From Nonomuraea sp. NBC_00507 (GTDB lineage: Bacteria; Actinomycetota; Actinomycetes; Streptosporangiales; Streptosporangiaceae): a stretch of DNA of 64,000 nucleotides. Positions 58,862-64,000 of this stretch are shown here, piece by piece. The notes beneath the pieces were generated by a model. That model saw only the letters and a program-made list of their open reading frames with translations. It was not told where the DNA came from and made no database searches. Made by a program: the position numbers and the translations under genes. The stretch is taken from positions 10,664,001-10,728,000 of the forward strand of contig NZ_CP107853.1 in the NCBI RefSeq assembly GCF_036013525.1, given 5' to 3'. The stretch's first letter is position 1. Each line of letters opens with the position of its first letter.

Positions 58862-60554
58862 GGGATTCGTCCCCTGGCCCGAGGAGACGGCCGACCGCTA
58901 CCGCGCGGCCGGGTACTGGCGTGGCCGGCCGCTCGGAAGTTATCTGCACGAATGGGCCGACACGTACGGGGACGCGGTCGCCGTCGTCGACGGCGACATC
59001 CGGCTGACCTACCGCGAGCTGGCCGCACGCGCGGACGGGCTGGCCGTCCGGCTCCTGGCGGCGGGGCTGGAGCCGGGCGACACGATGCTCGTCCAGCTGC
59101 CGAACGGCTGGGAGTTCGTCACGCTCACCCTGGCCTGCCTGCGCGCGGGCATCGCGCCCGTCATGGCGCTGCCCGCCCACCGCGGCCACGAGCTGCGTTA
59201 TCTGGCCGCGCACGCCGAGGTGACCGCCGTCGCCGTCCCCGACCGCATCGGCGATTTCGACCACCAGGCGCTCGCCCAGGAGATCGCCGCAAGCACCCCG
59301 AGCGTACGGACGCTCCTGGTCGCGGGCGCCGACGTGGACGAGAAGGCTGCCGACCTGCGCGCCCTGGCCCGGCCCGCGGACGATCCGGCCGCCGCCCGCG
59401 CCGCGCTCGACGAGCTCGCGCCCGGCAGCGGCGAGGTGGCCGTCTTCCTCCTGTCCGGCGGCACGACCGGACTGCCCAAGCTCATCACCCGCACCCACGA
59501 CGACTACGAGTACAACGCCCGCCGCAGCGCCGAGGTCAGCGGCTTCGGCCGGGACACCGTCTATCTGGTGGCGTTGCCCGCCGGGCACAACTTCCCGCTC
59601 GCCTGCCCCGGCATCCTCGGCACCTTCATGAACGGCGGGCGGGTCGTCCTCGTGCGCACCCCGGAACCCGGCAAGGCGCTGCCCCTGATGGCGGCCGAGG
59701 GCGTGACGGCCGCGGCCGCCGTGCCGGCCGTCGCGCAACGCTGGATCGACGCCGTCGACTCGGGCCGGCACCCGGCGCCGGAGTCCCTGCGGCTGCTGCA
59801 GGTCGGCGGCGCCCGCCTCGCCCCGGAGGTGGCCCGCCGCGTGGAGCCGCTGCTCGGTTGCACGCTCCAGCAGGTGTTCGGCATGGCGGAAGGGCTGCTC
59901 AACTACACGCGCCTCGACGACTCCGACGACGTCAAGATCTACACGCAGGGCCGTCCGATGTGCCCCGACGACGAGATCCTCATCGTCGACACGGCGGACG
60001 AGCCCGTGGCCCCGGGCGAGATGGGCGCCCTGCTGACCCGGGGCCCGTACACCCCGCGCGGCTACTACCGGGCCGACGACCACAATGCCCGCTCCTTCAC
60101 GCCCGACGGCTGGTACCGCACCGGCGACGTCGTACGGATGCACCCCTCGGGCAATCTCGTCGTCGAGGGCCGGAGCAAGGACCTCATCAACCGCGGCGGC
60201 GAGAAGATCTCCGCGGAGGAGGTCGAGAACCTCCTCTACCGCGTCCCGGGGGTCTCCCGGGTGGCCGCCGTCGCCAAACCCGACCCGGACCTCGGCGAGC
60301 GGGTGTGCGCGGTCGTGGTCCCCGAAGCCGGGCACCAGCTCACGCTGGAAGAGATCCGGCAGGCTCTGACCGGCATGGAGGTCGCCCGCTACAAACTCCC
60401 CGAACACCTCGTCCTCGTGGAGGAGCTCCCCCTGACCAAGATCGGAAAGATCGACAAGAAGGCGCTGCGCGACATCGTCCAGCAAAGGGGCTGTGTCGCG
60501 CATCACCCTTGGCGTGTGGATTTCTCCACAGATGATCCATTCCGCTCTCCGTAA
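58854..60554 (+). CDS. Aryl-AMP ligase (2,3-dihydroxybenzoate/salicylate-AMP ligase type)
   Basis: A 566-residue ANL adenylating enzyme from ATG 58854 with AAGGAGGG upstream, overlapping the previous gene by 8 bp. FVPWPEETADRYRAAGYWRGRPL is the EntE/DhbE-like start. The ATP loop reads LLSGGTTGLPKLITRTHDDY, the aryl pocket region LPAGHNFPLACPG has the asparagine typical of hydroxybenzoate ligases, and A8/A10 motifs are GRSKDLINRGGEKIS and LTKIGKIDKKAL. The last 25 residues after the A10 motif are unlike the family. It would activate salicylate for CoA transfer; no siderophore genes are nearby. Confidence 0.87.
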   Translation: MREGFVPWPEETADRYRAAGYWRGRPLGSYLHEWADTYGDAVAVVDGDIRLTYRELAARADGLAVRLLAAGLEPGDTMLVQLPNGWEFVTLTLACLRAGIAPVMALPAHRGHELRYLAAHAEVTAVAVPDRIGDFDHQALAQEIAASTPSVRTLLVAGADVDEKAADLRALARPADDPAAARAALDELAPGSGEVAVFLLSGGTTGLPKLITRTHDDYEYNARRSAEVSGFGRDTVYLVALPAGHNFPLACPGILGTFMNGGRVVLVRTPEPGKALPLMAAEGVTAAAAVPAVAQRWIDAVDSGRHPAPESLRLLQVGGARLAPEVARRVEPLLGCTLQQVFGMAEGLLNYTRLDDSDDVKIYTQGRPMCPDDEILIVDTADEPVAPGEMGALLTRGPYTPRGYYRADDHNARSFTPDGWYRTGDVVRMHPSGNLVVEGRSKDLINRGGEKISAEEVENLLYRVPGVSRVAAVAKPDPDLGERVCAVVVPEAGHQLTLEEIRQALTGMEVARYKLPEHLVLVEELPLTKIGKIDKKALRDIVQQRGCVAHHPWRVDFSTDDPFRSP

Positions 60555-60607
60555 TGTCCGTGCTGCCGGACGAAAACCGGCAGCACCGATCAGGGGGAGG
60601 AACCCAC

Positions 60608-61015
60608 ATGCGTAAGACCCTTGCGATAGCGACCCTCGCCGGCTCGATGGCCGTCACCGGCCTCGCGCTCGCCCCGGCCGCCCAGGCCGCCACCCAGACG
60701 GCGACCCAGTCGGCCACCACCGTCGTCAAGTGGGGCAAGTTCTTCTCGAGCGATGGCAAGGCCTACACCTACGGCCACACCTTCAAGAAGGGCCACACGG
60801 TCTACACGAAGTGGTACGGGGTCGACAAGAAGGGCGGCAAGAAGGGCTGGGTCTGGTTCGAGTACTACCAGAACGGCGGCTGGCACAAGTTCAACCGCGC
60901 CTGGGACGGCAAGGTCGTCGGCAGCTGGCACGGTAAGGGGATCAAGAAGATCTACACCTTCACCTGCTGGGCCGGCAAGTTCGACAACTGCGGCAAGAAG
61001 TACCGCATCTACTAA
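60608..61015 (+). CDS. Small secreted lysine- and aromatic-rich protein
   Basis: A 135-residue protein from ATG 60608 with GGGGGAGGAA upstream. Signal peptide about 1-27 (ends AQAA). The mature part is rich in Lys, Gly, Trp and Tyr (WYGVDKKGGKKGWVWFEYYQ) and has two cysteines in FTCWAGKFDNCGKK that may bond. I recognise no family; it looks like one small beta domain. A strong terminator follows. Confidence 0.75.
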   Translation: MRKTLAIATLAGSMAVTGLALAPAAQAATQTATQSATTVVKWGKFFSSDGKAYTYGHTFKKGHTVYTKWYGVDKKGGKKGWVWFEYYQNGGWHKFNRAWDGKVVGSWHGKGIKKIYTFTCWAGKFDNCGKKYRIY

Positions 61016-61026
61016 ACCTCCACACT

Positions 61027-61061
61027 TGAGGCCCGGCGCACCCACACCCCGCCGGGCCTCA
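61027..61061. terminator. Terminator after the small secreted protein gene
   Basis: A perfect 12-bp stem TGAGGCCCGGCG/CGCCGGGCCTCA with an 11-base loop, 11 bp after the stop codon. Confidence 0.85.
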
Positions 61062-61218
61062 GGCATGCTGCCCCGGCTTTTCCGAGGTGCGTGCGCCAAC
61101 TCCCATCATCGGCGGCACGGCGACCCGAACATAGATCTTGTCACGTGGTCAATGCGGTGCTACCTCTTGCGAGTGCGCGTGATCCGCGCACACCCGGACA
61201 CGCAGGAGGGAACCGACC

Positions 61219-64000
61219 GTGTCGTCGAAGTCCTGGTTACGCAGCAGCACCCTCATCGTCGTCGCGTTAGCCGCATCGGCTCTGGCCCCCACCGGGGCCG
61301 CCCAAGGCGAACGCGCCAAACCGAACATCGTCCACGACTTCCAGGCCGAGGAGCACGGCAAGCCGGACGTGGACAACCGGCAGGGCCGGGTGGCGCCGCC
61401 CGCCAACGCCCGCAGGGCGGGCCCCGCCGCCGAGATCCGCTGGAACGCTCTCGGTACCCCGGCCGCCGTCGTCAGCTCCGAACCCCTGGCCGAGGGCCTC
61501 GGTTCCGACCCCGAGCAGGCCGCACGCGCCTACCTCAAGAACAACGAGAGCATCTTCGGCCTGCCGGCCGAGGCCGTCGACGCGCTGGAGCGGGTCGCGG
61601 TCAACCCCATCGGCGCAGGCCACGCCGTGCTGCTGCGGCAGCGGTTCGGGGACCTGCCCGCCGGGGTGGACGGGCTCGTCGCGATCGGCGTCGTCGACGG
61701 CACGGTCAGGCACGTCACCTCCACGCTGTCGCGTGCCACCCAGGCGCCCCCGGCCGCCGCGATCAGCGCGCAGCAGGCCATGGAGATCGCGGCCAGGGAC
61801 GGCGGCATCGACCTGGCCACGGCGGCCACCAAGCAGGCGACCCCGGTGGCGGTGCCCGCGCCCGACGGGGTGCACAACGCCTACCAGGTCGTGCTGATCG
61901 GCGGCGGGGACGGCGAGGCGGCGGCGTACACGACGCATGTGGACGCGGTCAGCGGCGCCATCCTGGTACGGGAGAACCTGGTCGATCACCACCAAGACCC
62001 GGACAACCCGCACTGGGAGGTGTTCCCGGCGAACCCCCGCGACGACTACTCCTCCACGGACACCCGCCAGACCTGGTGCTACCAGCCGGGCACCGGCTGT
62101 GACTACGTGAGCGGCGGCGACCCGGCGACCGGCAAGGCCTGGGACGTCGACCACGTCACCGGCGAGCCGACGAACACCAGCCTCGGCAACGCGGCCAGGA
62201 CGTTCGAGAACCGGGCCAGCGGCGACCCGTTCACCGTCGGCACCCGCCCGAACGTGATCACGCCGAGCAGGAACTACGCCTTCCCGTGGCGCAACACCTG
62301 GTACGAGGCCAAGTGCAACCCCGCGGTGCTGGACCAGGAAGGCGAGAACGACCTCGAGGCCGCGATCGCCAACCTGAACGGCATGCACAACCGCATGCAC
62401 GACTGGTCGTACCGGCTCGGCTTCACCGAGACCGCCTGGAACATGCAGGCCGACAACGGCGACAGGGGCGCGCTCGGCAACGACCCCGAGCAGGGCAACG
62501 CCCAGGCAGGCGCGCGGGTGCTGTCGGTACGCGACAACGCCAATCAGATCACCGGCCCTGACGGCGTCGCGCCGATCACCAACATGTACCTGTGGCAGCC
62601 GATCGCCGGCGCCTTCTACGCGCCGTGCGTGGACGGCGACTACGACATGTCGGTCATCGCCCACGAATACACCCACGCGATCTCCGGCCGCATGATCGGC
62701 GGCCCGGCCGCCGGGTGGAGCGGTGCGCAGGCCGGCGCCATGAACGAGAGCACCTCTGACCTGTTCGCGATGGAGTACCTCTTCGAGTACGGCTTCCGGC
62801 CCTCAGGCGCGACGCCGTACGTCACCGGCGGCTATGTGACAGGCGACAAGGTCCGCGGCATCAGGAACTATGACATGTCGAAGTCGCCGCTCAACTACAG
62901 CGACGTCGCCTACGACATCGTCGGCCAGCAGGTCCACGCCGACGGCGAGATCTGGTCGGCCACGCAGTTCGACGTGCGCGCGGCCTTCGTCAAGCGCTAC
63001 GGCGACGGCACGTCGAAGCAGCAGCGCTCGTGCGCGGACGGCAAGACGCCGGTCGACAAGTGCCCGGGCAACCGTCGCTGGGCGCAGCTGTCGTTCGACG
63101 CCCTGCTGCTGATGGCCTCGGGCGCGGTCAGCTACGTCGACCACCGCGATGCGCTGCTCGCGGCCGACGCGATGCGCTTCGGCGGCAGGAACCACGACAT
63201 CATGTGGCGCGCGTTCGCCGAGCACGGTCTCGGCAAGGGCGCGACGAGTGCGGGAGCGAACGACGCCGACCCGACGCCGAGCTTCGTCAACCCGGTGGGC
63301 AAGAACGGCTCGCTGCAGCTCAAGCCCCTGGGCGAGGCCAAGGACGCGGCGCTGCGGCTGTACGTCGGCGACTACGAGGGCCGTGTGGTCCCGGTCGCCG
63401 ACACCGACCCGGCCACCCCGCTCGCCGACACGGTCGAGATGACGCCCGGCGTCTACGACTTCGTGGTCGCGGGCAACGGCTTCGGCCACCGCCGGCTGAA
63501 GTTCGCGGTGCTCCCCGGAGTGAAGCTGCCGCTGCCACTGGCGCTGCCCCGCAACCATGCCTCGGCGGCGAGCGGCGCCGCGGCCTCGGGCGACGGCGTC
63601 AACCAGCCCAAGCTGATCGACGAGACGGAGGCCACGAACTGGGCCTCGCTCACCGGGGCGCCGGCTGGCAAGTCGGTGGTCGTGGACCTGGCGGGCGAGG
63701 CACCCGTCCCGATCCGCCGGGTCCAGGTGAGCGCGATGCTCCGCCCCAACATCGGTGACGCCGCCGACCCCGGCGGCCAGAACCGTTTCTCCTCCCTGCG
63801 GGCCTTCGAGGTGCTGGCCTGCAGCTCGGGCTGCGCCGATCCGGCGAACTACACGAAGATCTACACCAGCCCGGCGGACGCCTTCCGCACGACGCTGCCG
63901 CGGCCCAGGGGCGCGGACATGATCTTCAAGTCGTTCGACGTCCGGCCGGCGGCCGCCACGCATCTGATGCTGCGCGTGGTCAGCACGCAGTGCACGGGCA
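61219..64000 (+). CDS. Secreted M36 (fungalysin-type) metalloprotease, 3' end outside window
   Basis: The frame is open from GTG 61219 (GGAGGG upstream) to the window end, 927 codons without a stop. Signal peptide about 1-32; a propeptide with FTP/PepSY-like segments (about 70-250); then the zinc protease domain with HEYTH (His482, Glu483, His486) and the third ligand Glu510 in AMNESTSD. That spacing, and AHEYTHAISGRMIGGP, mark fungalysin-like M36 proteases. After about residue 690 come beta domains for binding, including a discoidin-like DETEATNWASLTG segment. It degrades extracellular protein. Confidence 0.9.
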   Translation, partial: MSSKSWLRSSTLIVVALAASALAPTGAAQGERAKPNIVHDFQAEEHGKPDVDNRQGRVAPPANARRAGPAAEIRWNALGTPAAVVSSEPLAEGLGSDPEQAARAYLKNNESIFGLPAEAVDALERVAVNPIGAGHAVLLRQRFGDLPAGVDGLVAIGVVDGTVRHVTSTLSRATQAPPAAAISAQQAMEIAARDGGIDLATAATKQATPVAVPAPDGVHNAYQVVLIGGGDGEAAAYTTHVDAVSGAILVRENLVDHHQDPDNPHWEVFPANPRDDYSSTDTRQTWCYQPGTGCDYVSGGDPATGKAWDVDHVTGEPTNTSLGNAARTFENRASGDPFTVGTRPNVITPSRNYAFPWRNTWYEAKCNPAVLDQEGENDLEAAIANLNGMHNRMHDWSYRLGFTETAWNMQADNGDRGALGNDPEQGNAQAGARVLSVRDNANQITGPDGVAPITNMYLWQPIAGAFYAPCVDGDYDMSVIAHEYTHAISGRMIGGPAAGWSGAQAGAMNESTSDLFAMEYLFEYGFRPSGATPYVTGGYVTGDKVRGIRNYDMSKSPLNYSDVAYDIVGQQVHADGEIWSATQFDVRAAFVKRYGDGTSKQQRSCADGKTPVDKCPGNRRWAQLSFDALLLMASGAVSYVDHRDALLAADAMRFGGRNHDIMWRAFAEHGLGKGATSAGANDADPTPSFVNPVGKNGSLQLKPLGEAKDAALRLYVGDYEGRVVPVADTDPATPLADTVEMTPGVYDFVVAGNGFGHRRLKFAVLPGVKLPLPLALPRNHASAASGAAASGDGVNQPKLIDETEATNWASLTGAPAGKSVVVDLAGEAPVPIRRVQVSAMLRPNIGDAADPGGQNRFSSLRAFEVLACSSGCADPANYTKIYTSPADAFRTTLPRPRGADMIFKSFDVRPAAATHLMLRVVSTQCTG

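Noticed and set aside
58854..60554. Aryl-AMP ligase as part of a siderophore cluster
   Set aside because: No isochorismate synthase, carrier protein or NRPS gene is near. The partners are aryl-CoA catabolic genes under PaaX.
1..64000. CRISPR arrays, tRNA or rRNA genes, phage genes
   Set aside because: I looked for regularly spaced repeats and recognisable RNA genes and saw none; no phage structural or integrase gene is present.

Overview
This is a high-GC actinomycete chromosome segment. The evidence is the very GC-rich codon use, frequent GTG starts, dense 4-bp ATGA/GTGA overlaps, gas vesicle genes, a DUF397 protein, a DUF574-type methyltransferase, two LacI regulators, an IclR and a PaaX regulator, and many secreted proteins. 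The mixture suggests a sporulating Streptosporangiales-type organism (Nonomuraea-like). That placement is inference; no rRNA or tRNA gene is present to test it.

Layout. 1-11.3 kb: an alpha/beta hydrolase; a coupled MFS-GAF-amidohydrolase operon facing an RpiR regulator; a penicillin-binding-protein-like transpeptidase that has lost most catalytic residues; a glutarate module (GntR, class III CoA-transferase, glutaryl-CoA dehydrogenase); and a C45 acyltransferase-like hydrolase. 11.3-14.7 kb: a compact gas vesicle operon gvpA-F-G-J-L-S-K. 14.7-17.7 kb: a wrecked AA10 lytic polysaccharide monooxygenase gene carrying an IS200/IS605-type element (intact tnpB, tnpA with a nonsense codon). The promoter of this dead gene has a diverged second copy upstream of the gas vesicle operon. 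17.7-24.0 kb: a 1337-residue secreted DNRLRE/FnIII/amidase protein with a small membrane partner, then a decayed second copy of the same two-gene unit, then the 5' part of a group II intron with the first codons of its reverse transcriptase.

24.1-33.0 kb: a Uma2 nuclease-like protein, a two-kinase/one-regulator system, a PP2C phosphatase, two methyltransferases, a membrane-anchored EEP-family enzyme, DUF397, an ArsR-like regulator and a gene remnant. 33.1-45.4 kb: a carbohydrate locus on the minus strand (ABC importer, Gfo/Idh/MocA oxidoreductase, DUF6807 protein, cupin, 1313-residue beta-helix secreted protein) bracketed by two LacI regulators. 45.5-46.8 kb: a secreted class C beta-lactamase-fold hydrolase.

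46.8-53.5 kb: a catabolic cluster that reads as gamma-resorcylate to resorcinol to hydroxyquinol to maleylacetate to 3-oxoadipate, under an IclR regulator and with its own AAHS importer. 53.6-60.6 kb: a second aromatic cluster with PaaX control (salicylyl-CoA 5-hydroxylase-like flavoprotein, NDP-forming CoA ligase, aryl-AMP ligase). This fits CoA-dependent salicylate breakdown, which would end outside the window. 60.6-64 kb: a small lysine/aromatic-rich secreted protein and a fungalysin-type (M36) metalloprotease that runs off the end.

Together the window is an accessory region of a soil saprophyte with polymer sensing and import, secreted enzymes and aromatic catabolism. The 11.4-24.0 kb stretch is a decay zone with several pseudogenes and mobile-element scars. 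No CRISPR array, origin or RNA gene was seen.
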